Assembly (NCBI GenBank): GCA_002332715.1
Contig: DDBE01000085.1
Location: forward strand, 1 to 7,285
Length of the DNA: 7,285 bases
From: Flavobacteriales bacterium UBA2040
Lineage (GTDB): Bacteria; Bacteroidota; Bacteroidia; Flavobacteriales_D; Crocinitomicaceae
Reading direction: 5' to 3'
The translations under genes and the position numbers were made by a program. The stretch's first letter is position 1. Each line of letters opens with the position of its first letter. Shown piece by piece: positions 1 to 6,444 of this stretch. The notes below the pieces were generated by a model. The model ran no database searches, was not told where the DNA came from, and saw only the letters and a list, made by a program, of their open reading frames with translations.

Positions 1-117
1 GATAATTTTGAATTTAGAACTAAGTCATTCCCAAAAGATTGGAAAGACAAAAACAAAAAAATACTGAAAAACAAATCCTATTCTTCACACCGCAAAATTA
101 CCCTTAGTTTAGATTGA
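1..117 (+). CDS. Possible C-terminal end of a gene entering from the left edge
   Basis: Frame 1 is open from the first base for 38 codons and ends at TGA 115-117. The predicted tail is basic and lysine-rich (it includes PKDWKDKNKK and ends KITLSLD). If real, it is the 3' end of a plus-strand gene converging on the secreted enzyme gene, with 29 bases between the two stop codons, which would explain this otherwise empty edge. I recognise no domain. An open stretch this long can occur by chance in AT-rich DNA, so the call is tentative; the sequence to the left would settle it. Confidence 0.3.
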   Translation, partial: DNFEFRTKSFPKDWKDKNKKILKNKSYSSHRKITLSLD

Positions 118-146
118 AATAAAAAATTAACTCTGATTTAACAGGT

Positions 147-1895
147 CTATCGTTTCATGATTTTCAAAACAATAAACTCCTTTGAACCTGTGATTTCTAA
201 AAAATACACACCGTTACTCAAGTCGCTGTAATTCAGCAAGATATTGCCCCCTTTTTGAAGTGAACCAATTCTTTCCTCTCGAACCAATTTTCCTTCTATA
301 TTTCGAACTGAAATGTGACCAGATGAAAGGTTGAATTTTGAATTATTTTGAATTTTCAATTGACCATCAAATGGATTTGGAGAAATTGTAATTTGCCCAT
401 CGAGAACGGCTTGCTCCATTAATCCGACCAATGCGAGCGTGGTAGACACTTGAATTTGACAACCTCCTTGGTCAGAAACAGTACAAGTATAAGTTCCTGG
501 ACAAAGCGCAGTGGCAGTTTGCGTTGTTTGACTCATCGGGTCGTCCCAAGAAAAAACATAGGGAGGTGCACCGCCATTTACCAATACTGATGCTTGACCA
601 TCGCACAAAAATGTAGATGCAGATGGGAAAATATTCGCTTGAACACCAGGAATAGACTCAATTTCAAAACAAACTTGATCTGTTAATCCATTTGCGTCGG
701 TCACTGTTACGCAATACGGTCCCGGCAACAAATTAGATGCAGATGCTGTGGATTGATTATTTGCGTTCGCATCCCATTGAATAACATAAGGTGCAACACC
801 ATACAAAGGCGTAACCGTCGCCATTCCGTTGGCGTCCCCTTCACAAAGCGGTCCATTGGTTGTATATGTCAATCCTAAGCCATTAATTGTCGGCAAAACT
901 GGCACCAGCTTCAACGTCACTGGTAAATGATCAGAAAGATAAAAGATTGCATTTACGACACTATCTGGGTATTCGGAATTTGCTGGAGCGCTTAATAAAC
1001 TTGAATTGTAATGTTGGCCATCATTGCCGACCGCATCATATGAATTCGTTATATAATTTAGGTTATCTTGTCCAGACAATACATTTTGCGTCACGAGAAT
1101 TTGGTCAAACCGATCATCCATTCCCCCCGAAGCACCACATGCCCATCCACCGCTAGTTCGAGGAGATTGAGTATGAATTGCCGCAAAAGAAGCGTTGCTA
1201 GTCCAACTTCCTGGAGAAAAAATCGGGTCAAAGAATGGATTAACACCACCTGTCGTTAAATTCTGGTAACATGTTTCAGAACTAGTGTAGACATTGTAAT
1301 CTCCACAAAAGAAATGGTTTCTCATGAGTGGTTTTGAGTCTACGTACGTTCGGAAAGTTTGAGTCTGGCTGGCTCTTTGAGTAGCATTTGAAGTGCCATT
1401 TCCGGCTTTGAGATGCGCCATGTAAACTTCGATAAAAATAGTATCTCGGTGCTGTGAAATGTTCGGATCTTTCACCATTAAAGTATAATGATTGATATCG
1501 CGACCATCTGTTAAAATTGGTTTTTGACGAAGGAAGATTAACTTGTCTGAATTGTAATACATGGCGTTGTTCAAACCTCCGCCTCCACCAGAAGAGTATA
1601 TAAATGGTGCCATTTGATAGTTAGTCGCTCCAAAAACATTTAGCGATCTCGTAAGCACACTATCCGCACCATCTTTGTGCTGAATTTCACAAGCCACCAA
1701 GATGTCTGGCTTGAGGTATTGCATGATCTTTCGCAAGCTATCACTCCTATTCGGAAGATTTACATTACTTGCTCCACAGTCATTTCTACCATCCGGAAAG
1801 TTTAATAAATTATACGAAACCAAAGTAATGGTGTCCGATTGTGCGAAGGACATGATCGAAAACGATACAAAAAATACTGCAAGCCAATTTTTCAT
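147..1895 (-). CDS. Secreted endonuclease/exonuclease/phosphatase-family enzyme with SprB-like repeats and T9SS sorting domain
   Basis: A 582-residue protein starting at ATG 1895. Residues 1-19 form a signal peptide (hydrophobic stretch, then SFAQ). The EEP-fold domain spans about 22-331 and shows the family's metal-binding and catalytic signature in order: SYNLLNF with N29, E70 in LVACEIQ, H161 in AHLKAG, GDYN (D199, N201), DDRFDQ (D261, D264) and SDH 321-323. This predicts an active Mg-dependent phosphodiesterase, most likely an extracellular nuclease; a phosphatase or sphingomyelinase-like activity cannot be excluded. Two SprB-like repeats follow (about 348-412 and 424-485), each with a paired Cys, a Y-V-x-x-W-D core and a PGxYxxTV(S/T)D ending. 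Residues 503-582 are a type A T9SS sorting domain (ISPNPF ... NGVYFLEI ... IMKR). Export is therefore by Sec and then T9SS to the surface or medium. It looks like a single-gene unit, with a promoter-like element directly before the ATG and no Shine-Dalgarno sequence. Confidence 0.92.
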   Translation of the reverse strand: MKNWLAVFFVSFSIMSFAQSDTITLVSYNLLNFPDGRNDCGASNVNLPNRSDSLRKIMQYLKPDILVACEIQHKDGADSVLTRSLNVFGATNYQMAPFIYSSGGGGGLNNAMYYNSDKLIFLRQKPILTDGRDINHYTLMVKDPNISQHRDTIFIEVYMAHLKAGNGTSNATQRASQTQTFRTYVDSKPLMRNHFFCGDYNVYTSSETCYQNLTTGGVNPFFDPIFSPGSWTSNASFAAIHTQSPRTSGGWACGASGGMDDRFDQILVTQNVLSGQDNLNYITNSYDAVGNDGQHYNSSLLSAPANSEYPDSVVNAIFYLSDHLPVTLKLVPVLPTINGLGLTYTTNGPLCEGDANGMATVTPLYGVAPYVIQWDANANNQSTASASNLLPGPYCVTVTDANGLTDQVCFEIESIPGVQANIFPSASTFLCDGQASVLVNGGAPPYVFSWDDPMSQTTQTATALCPGTYTCTVSDQGGCQIQVSTTLALVGLMEQAVLDGQITISPNPFDGQLKIQNNSKFNLSSGHISVRNIEGKLVREERIGSLQKGGNILLNYSDLSNGVYFLEITGSKEFIVLKIMKR

Positions 1896-1899
1896 ACGC

Positions 1900-1907
1900 C
1901 AAAAGTA
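1900..1907 (-). promoter_or_regulatory. Candidate Bacteroidota -7 promoter element for the secreted EEP enzyme
   Basis: On the minus strand the octamer TACTTTTG matches the Bacteroidota -7 consensus TAnnTTTG. It ends only 4 bases before the ATG at 1895, so transcription would begin at or next to the start codon and the mRNA would be nearly leaderless. No clear TTG -33 element lies 17-23 bases upstream. Such octamers occur by chance in AT-rich DNA, so the call rests mainly on position. Confidence 0.33.
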
Positions 1908-1942
1908 CTCCGACTTATTTCAATTTTGGAATAAAATCGACA

Positions 1943-2558
1943 TTATTTTTTGTACGAATCCAAGGCTAATGTCCAATTGTAATCTAAGAATTTCAAATCC
2001 TTTTTCTTGTCGGATTTTGTGATGATTTCGTATTTCATGAGAAACTTTTTGATTCCTATTTTTTATCCGAAATCAGCTCTAAACCAATAGAATAGAACCG
2101 GTACCTTCAAGTTCTTTTCCGTTAATTGATTTTCCGAAAGAAACCCAAACTTAATTTGGATTTAGATTTGCGCAGAATTCCGTGTTCTATGATATCCAAA
2201 CTCAACAACTCTCCAGCTATTGTGATCTGTTTAGCTTTGAAAAAAGCTCCTCTATCATCGAATTTAGAAGGATCTTTCTTGAGAATATATTCCACGGGGT
2301 ATTGTAGATATTGATCCAGAATGCCAAAGTTTTTTCATCTGAATCGAGCTGCGATTTTAAATAAACAGCATCTAGGTCTACCAAATTCATTGCATACAAA
2401 TCTGCCTTTTCGCTAACGTTATTTTTCACAACATAAAAAAATCTATGGGCATACTTTCCGCAGATGGAGCCATTTTTTTTTACTTCAGAGACAAAAGCAG
2501 TCAATACAAATAAAACAATTAATAACAGTTTTATAATCAATGTTTTAAAAAGCTTCAC
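1943..2558 (-). pseudogene. Decayed DUF547-family secreted protein
   Basis: The apparent start is GTG 2558 (TTG 2561 is also possible), giving MKLFKTLIIKLLLIVLF, a signal peptide. The first frame carries the DUF547 hallmark LAFWINIYNT and then loses frame at a C run (2296-2299), where one base appears to be missing. The next frame continues the family sequence with VEYILKKDPSKF, GAFFKAKQI and LLSLDIIEHGILR, ending at TAA 2124-2122. A third frame (from about 2140) gives VPVLFYWFRADFG, an in-frame TAA at 2065-2063, then GIKKFLMKYEIITKSD and the C-terminal FLDYNWTLAL before TAA 1945-1943. Family members, as I recall them, have 50 or more residues with an RIHFALNCGA-like core between the IEHGILR and WF..DFG segments. 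That part is absent here, so a deletion near 2125-2150 is inferred. With a frameshift, a deletion and a nonsense codon, no functional product is expected. Its start overlaps the end of the barrel pseudogene by 14 bases, suggesting a former translationally coupled pair. The biochemical role of DUF547 is not established. Confidence 0.85.
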
Positions 2559-3637
2559 CAATAGTTATGTACTGATAAACTTTTCCGTTTCCGAAGCTCA
2601 CGTCTAGGCGAATATTCACGTGATCCTTCTTGTTTAGTTTATATCTGACACCTACGCTAGAACCGACCTTTTGGTTTTTTACTTGCAAATTTTCAAATCC
2701 GTCCGCAACATATCCAAGTCTGACAAAAGCGGTAAATTTCCAATTTTTAAATACCTCTTGGCGCCATTCCAACTGACCTTGCAGCGCTAAATTATCTCGA
2801 AATTCTCCTTCAAACTTAGCGCGCAATCGCTTGGACCCACCCAAAAGAATCAATTGGTAAAAAGGCACATCTCCTGCATTTGATTGCAGGTTCAGGTTCA
2901 AACCAACAACAGATCACTTTAACTTAAAGGGGGAAAAGAAATAAGAAACATCAAGTACATTTCGCATGTATTTGTAATCGCTTAAAACTTGGGCCAAATC
3001 AATGGTATTGCTATAATCTACCATCAGCCCGACCTAGGATAGAAAACACCGCTACGCGTATCGTAAAGCAACGCAGGGCCTAATCCAAACTCCAGCAAAC
3101 ACGCCTGTTGGTCGATTCACATCCAAAAGCCCACCTTCTTCAATTTCTCGATTGTAGTAAAAATCAAAAGCATATCGGGCACCAATAAAAAGATGTGGTC
3201 TTATCTTCGCCAATCCAGAAAGTCGGACTCTGGGAAAACTAATATCAAATTGTTCCTTTTTTTCTTCGAAACTTCACGCAATATTGCGTTGTCCGAAATA
3301 GAAATAGACGTATTCATAAAAGCCAAGCTCACCATTCAATCGGAATTTATCATTCTTCAGGAACAAATTAAAGGGCAAATAAAACAAGATTTGATTTCGC
3401 GAAGTTTAAGCAAATCCCAAAGTGGCACTTGAACTTTTAGCGTTAATTGAGTCGTTTTGCAAATCCAATTTAATAACCCAAGCGCACCACCTGCAAATCC
3501 CGTTTCAGGCGTGTAATAAAAAACAGGGAAACCTGATAATTTGATCCTATTTTACAATGAATCAGTTTCTTAACTATAAAAACCTGAAGTACATCCAACT
3601 ACAAAAAAAGCACAATAATAGTCTTATGCTGAGTCAT
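2545..3637 (-). pseudogene. Decayed Omp85/D15 (BamA/TamA-like) outer-membrane beta-barrel protein
   Basis: Reconstructed length is about 364 codons, similar to barrel-only D15 proteins of Bacteroidota. ATG 3637 opens a signal peptide (MTQHKTIIVLF) that loses frame in a T run (3602-3608 on the plus strand). Family segments then follow in shifting frames: LSGFPVFYYTPETGFAGGAL; IKLDLQNDSINA; RNQILFYLPFNLFLKND; LNGELGFYEYVYFYFGQRN; FPRVRLSG; GPALLYDTRSGVFYPRSG; VLDVSYFFSPFKLK; LLGGSKRLR; EFRDNLALQGQLEWR; VNIRLDVSFGNGK; and the terminal ITIGEAF, which ends in Phe like a barrel beta-signal. In-frame stops are TAA 3572-3570, TAA 3554-3552, TAA 3408-3406, TGA 3276-3274 and TGA 2916-2914. Single-base frame changes fall near 3605, 3478, 3088 and 3027. 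Only the last 118 codons are open. Related intact proteins sit in the outer membrane and act in protein or substrate insertion; no POTRA domains are visible, so the exact role is unknown. It lies directly upstream of, and overlaps, the DUF547 pseudogene. Confidence 0.9.
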
Positions 3638-3738
3638 TTGTGTTAAATGTACGCAGAATTGACCATGATGGATGAAAGAATTCGGCAATAAATATTACAG
3701 ACGATAGTTTAGTTCAATACATTTTGTATTTTCAACCC

Positions 3739-4509
3739 ATGAAGACAAAAAAGGAAATCGTTGACAATTGGCTCCCTCGCTATACAGGTGAGAAACTAGA
3801 AAATTTTGGATCTTATATTTTACTTTGCAATTTTCAAAATTATGTAAATCAATTTGCCGAAGATTTTGGTGTGGAAGTTATTGGAATTGGAAAGCCAATG
3901 CGTTGCGCCACAGCTGAAGGAATCACCATTATTAATTTTGGAATGGGAAGTGCCTCTGCGGCAACCTGTATGGATCTATTATCTGCAATTAAACCAAAAG
4001 CAGTCCTCTTTTTAGGCAAATGTGGAGGTTTAAAGAAGAAGAACAAGGTGGGTGATTTTGTTTTGCCCATTGCAGCAATACGAGGTGAAGGAACGAGTGA
4101 TGATTATTTGCCAGCCGAAGTTCCAGCTTTACCCGCTTTTGCCCTTCAAAAGGCAATCTCTACGACGATTCGAGATCATTCCTTAGATTATTGGACAGGC
4201 ACATGCTATACAACAAATAGACGTGTTTGGGAACATGATGATAAATTTAAAAAGTACCTAAAAAGAATTCGTGCAATGGCCATCGATATGGAGACTGCAA
4301 CGATATTTACGGTTGGGTTTGCCAATCAGATTCCGACGGGTGCGCTTTTGCTTGTGAGTGATCAACCTATGACGCCGGAAGGTGTGAAAACCGATACTAG
4401 TGACACGACCGTAACAGCGAATTACGTGTCACATCATTTACAAATTGGAATTGACTCTTTGAAGCAATTGATTAACAACGGGAATACGGTGAAGCATTTG
4501 AGGTTTTAA
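3739..4509 (+). CDS. amn: AMP nucleosidase (Bacteroidota-type short form)
   Basis: A 256-residue cytoplasmic enzyme of the nucleoside phosphorylase/hydrolase (PNP/UDP) superfamily, matching the short AMP nucleosidases of Bacteroidota. The expected reaction is AMP + H2O to adenine + ribose 5-phosphate, in purine turnover. Visible family features are the N-terminal EIVDNWLPRYTG, the glycine-rich FGMGSASAA (67-75), the LGKCGG loop (92-97), the AIDMETATIF block (181-190), whose Glu is the usual ribose-binding residue, and SDQPMTPEG (207-215). It lacks the long N-terminal regulatory domain of the E. coli enzyme. I chose ATG 3739 because MKTKKEIVDNW is the typical N-terminus of these proteins; the only codon upstream is a TTG at 3724. 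There is no Shine-Dalgarno sequence. TACATTTTG at 3718-3726 is an imperfect -7-like element (one base too long). The gene stands alone, divergent from the barrel pseudogene. A related nucleosidase specificity is possible but less likely. Confidence 0.9.
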   Translation: MKTKKEIVDNWLPRYTGEKLENFGSYILLCNFQNYVNQFAEDFGVEVIGIGKPMRCATAEGITIINFGMGSASAATCMDLLSAIKPKAVLFLGKCGGLKKKNKVGDFVLPIAAIRGEGTSDDYLPAEVPALPAFALQKAISTTIRDHSLDYWTGTCYTTNRRVWEHDDKFKKYLKRIRAMAIDMETATIFTVGFANQIPTGALLLVSDQPMTPEGVKTDTSDTTVTANYVSHHLQIGIDSLKQLINNGNTVKHLRF

Positions 4510-4519
4510 TGAAAAGTTG

Positions 4520-4551
4520 AAAGTGTTGAGCGAAAAGTGCTCTAATACTTT
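4520..4551. terminator. Hairpin between convergent amn and channel genes, possible bidirectional terminator
   Basis: The arm at 4520-4531 (AAAGTGTTGAGC) pairs with 4539-4551 (GCTCTAATACTTT) around a 7-base loop, giving about 12 pairs with one G-U and one bulged T (4543). It sits between the stop codons of the two convergent genes, where a shared terminator is expected. Neither side has a strong uninterrupted T tract, so efficient intrinsic termination is uncertain. Confidence 0.42.
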
Positions 4552-4562
4552 AAACTCGTCTT

Positions 4563-5843
4563 TTACGCTTCCAATTTTCTGAGATCCTTTCCCGAGGGGC
4601 GCTCGAAGATGCTTAATTCAAAAAGATGTACCACGGAGAAAATATGGTCAAAAATGTCGGCTTGAATGCTTTCATAAATTTCCCATTCTTTTTCTTTAGT
4701 GAAGCAATATACTTCTAGGGGCATTCCGTTTTCATTCGAAGACATCTGACGAACCATTAACGCCATTTCTTGGTTCACTAAAGGGTGATTGCGCAAATAA
4801 TGTTCAATGTATCGTCTGAATACCCCTAAATTGGTTTGTCGACGACCATTAATGGCCTTTTCACCAACAAAACCATGTTTTTCGTTGTATTCTTTGATTT
4901 CTTGCTCACGATTTGAGACAAACTCACTCAGCAAGGCAATTTCTTTTAATCTTGTCAAAAGCCCAGGACTAACAAATTTCACTGAATCAATCTGAATGTT
5001 CACCGCTCGTTTTATTCGTCGACCAGCAGACTCCTCCATTCCACGCCAATTTTTAAAGGAATCAGAAATAAAGGAATAAGTTGGAATCGTCGTAATGGTT
5101 TTATCAAAATTTTGGATTTTAATGGTCGTCAATGAAATTTCTTCCACATCTCCATCGGCACCAAATTTATCCATGGTTATCCAATCTCCAATGCGAATCA
5201 TATCGTTCGTAGCGATTTGAATACTTCCAACGAAACCCAAAATAGTATCTCTAAAAACCAATACAATTATGGCCGTCATCGTTCCGAAAGCGCCAAAGAA
5301 CCATCCCAGCGATTGATCCGTCACAATAGACAACATCACGATTAATAATAAAAGTGTGATGATAATTTTAACAACTTGAATATACGATTGGATGGGTTTA
5401 TCCTTGAATCTCTCGTTTTCTTGGATAATATCTTTTAAGACACCAAGACTTCGATTTACCGTGTAAATAATTGCGATAATGATCCAAATCCAGACAAACT
5501 TAGAAAACAACCCTTCCCATTTTGGATAATTGTAGAAAATAATAGAAAGAAAATACTCCATGAACATAAGAGGAAACAAATGCGCTAAGGATCTAAAAAC
5601 TTTATGCTCAACCAAATAATCATCCCATGTCACCCTTGTTCGGTCAACCATTATTCCTAATGCCTGCACCATAACATTCCGAAAGAACCACCACATGAAA
5701 TAACTTAGTACGCTGAATGCGGCCATCAAAGCCAACAACCACCAAACCGAATGATTATCATAACTCGTTTGGTCGAAAACTTCCACCCCATTATTGGTGT
5801 GTAAATAGAAACTTTTTATCCAATCCGTGATTTTTTCCTTCAT
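4563..5843 (-). CDS. YbdG-type (MscM-like) mechanosensitive ion channel of the MscS family
   Basis: A 426-residue inner-membrane channel that would open under membrane tension to release solutes during hypo-osmotic shock. Hydrophobic segments lie near residues 33-53, 86-104, 114-130 and 152-175, and the pore-lining helix lies at about 182-208 (WFFGAFGTMTAIIVLVFRDT). The MscS beta domain follows with IRIGDWITM, DGDVEEISLTTIKIQNFD and TTIPTYSFISDSFKNWRG, a run typical of the YbdG/MiniMscM subgroup, as are the length (E. coli YbdG is about 415 residues) and the GRRIKR sequence. I chose ATG 5843 (MKEKITDW). The frame extends to a TTG at 5870, but that would include the probable promoter. The -7-like TAACTTTG at 5866-5859 would give a leader of about 10 bases. 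It is divergent from the CPBP protease gene and convergent with amn. Confidence 0.93.
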   Translation of the reverse strand: MKEKITDWIKSFYLHTNNGVEVFDQTSYDNHSVWWLLALMAAFSVLSYFMWWFFRNVMVQALGIMVDRTRVTWDDYLVEHKVFRSLAHLFPLMFMEYFLSIIFYNYPKWEGLFSKFVWIWIIIAIIYTVNRSLGVLKDIIQENERFKDKPIQSYIQVVKIIITLLLLIVMLSIVTDQSLGWFFGAFGTMTAIIVLVFRDTILGFVGSIQIATNDMIRIGDWITMDKFGADGDVEEISLTTIKIQNFDKTITTIPTYSFISDSFKNWRGMEESAGRRIKRAVNIQIDSVKFVSPGLLTRLKEIALLSEFVSNREQEIKEYNEKHGFVGEKAINGRRQTNLGVFRRYIEHYLRNHPLVNQEMALMVRQMSSNENGMPLEVYCFTKEKEWEIYESIQADIFDHIFSVVHLFELSIFERPSGKDLRKLEA

Positions 5844-5848
5844 TTTTA

Positions 5849-5866
5849 GAACTTTGTGCAAAGTTA
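5849..5866. promoter_or_regulatory. Palindromic divergent promoter region between channel and CPBP protease genes
   Basis: AACTTTG (5850-5856), the spacer TG, then CAAAGTT (5859-5865) form a perfect inverted repeat with 7-base arms. On the minus strand the right arm reads TAACTTTG, an exact match to the -7 consensus TAnnTTTG, 15 bases before the channel ATG. On the plus strand the left arm reads GAACTTTG, one mismatch, about 27 bases before the TTG start of the protease gene. It is either a pair of overlapping face-to-face promoters or a dyad operator lying on the channel promoter. No good -33 TTG is seen for either direction. Confidence 0.45.
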
Positions 5867-5883
5867 GCAATCAAATTGAGGAA

Positions 5884-6444
5884 TTGAGTAAAAGAGGAAT
5901 TTACATACTGGGAATCATTACACTTTTGGTCTTTCCTATTCCTGCATTTTTATACTTGTATTTTGTCGAAGGATATTCGTTTCAAGAATTCATTCGATGG
6001 GAAGAAATCTTTAGTCCACAAACCATTTTAGGTATCAATTTGGGAATTGTTTACGCCTTAATCGCCTTAATTTTCATGGGTGCTCCGGTTTTCAAAAAAT
6101 TGCCAAATCGAGTTGAAAATATCGTTCGAAACATGCGACTGACCATTTGGGATGCAATTTTTTTATCGATTTGTGCTGGTGTAGGTGAAGAACTTTTATT
6201 CAGAGCTGGCATGCAAACCATTTTAGGCCCTTGGGTCACTTCTGTGATTTTCGTCGCCGTGCATGGCTACCTTAATCCGAGAAACTGTCGTATATCCCTG
6301 TATGGCTTGATCGTTTTACCTTTTATTTTTCTAATTTCTTTTGGGTACGATCACTTTGGACAATGGTTTAGCATTGGGGCACATTTTTCTTATGACTTAA
6401 TCCTCTTCATGGCGTTGATCGCCGACTCGAAGACTACTCGATAA
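5884..6444 (+). CDS. CPBP-family intramembrane metalloprotease (Abi/CAAX protease-like)
   Basis: A 186-residue membrane protein with the three conserved motifs of the CPBP (CAAX protease and bacteriocin-processing) family: EELLFR (102-107, the EExxxR motif), FVAVH (123-127, FxxxH) and HFSYD (167-171, HxxxD). The catalytic set looks complete. Membrane segments lie near 5-28, 49-67, 90-108, 114-128, 139-156 and 164-180. Substrates of Bacteroidota members are mostly unknown; the name does not imply CAAX processing here. I chose TTG 5884 (MSKRGIYILGII), which places a short basic tail before the first helix. A GTG at 5827 would add 19 residues but would begin inside the channel gene and upstream of the shared palindrome. 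The stop overlaps the end of the LRR lipoprotein gene by 11 bases. Confidence 0.88.
   Translation: MSKRGIYILGIITLLVFPIPAFLYLYFVEGYSFQEFIRWEEIFSPQTILGINLGIVYALIALIFMGAPVFKKLPNRVENIVRNMRLTIWDAIFLSICAGVGEELLFRAGMQTILGPWVTSVIFVAVHGYLNPRNCRISLYGLIVLPFIFLISFGYDHFGQWFSIGAHFSYDLILFMALIADSKTTR

Noticed and set aside
93..100. Minus-strand TAATTTTG matching the -7 consensus
   Set aside because: No -33 partner and no visible gene downstream within the window; an octamer this loose is expected by chance in AT-rich DNA.
887..1259. Two plus-strand open frames of 89 and 63 codons
   Set aside because: They are antisense shadows of the EEP enzyme gene, which has a full set of family motifs.
1574..1590. Run of glycine codons in the EEP enzyme (residues 103-107)
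   Set aside because: A short loop-like low-complexity stretch within an intact domain, not a DNA repeat or array.
1702..2314. Plus-strand open frames of 106 and 62 codons (1702-2022 and 2126-2314)
   Set aside because: They run antisense to the EEP gene's 5' end and the DUF547 remnant and show no domain or signal peptide.
3193..3432. 79-codon plus-strand open frame
   Set aside because: It lies antisense to the barrel pseudogene, whose family-matching residues explain this DNA, and its own translation resembles nothing.
1943..3637. Sequencing or assembly errors as the source of the broken frames
   Set aside because: Several indels are in short homopolymers, but the five or more in-frame stops look like substitutions and a core segment is deleted, while adjacent genes of up to 582 codons are unbroken.
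2545..3637. Stop-codon reassignment or programmed recoding instead of a pseudogene
   Set aside because: Both TAA and TGA interrupt the frame and are mixed with frame changes in both directions. The flanking genes use these same codons as true stops.
3849..4070. 73-codon minus-strand open frame
   Set aside because: Antisense shadow of the AMP nucleosidase gene, rich in Pro and Lys from reverse-reading its codons.
4807..4995. 62-codon plus-strand open frame
   Set aside because: Antisense to the mechanosensitive channel gene with no independent support.
6051..6239. 62-codon minus-strand open frame
   Set aside because: Antisense to the CPBP protease motif region and unlike any family I recognise.
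5884..6444. CPBP protease as an abortive-infection or bacteriocin-immunity gene
   Set aside because: The family name covers such roles, but no toxin, bacteriocin or phage-related gene is nearby, so context does not support it.
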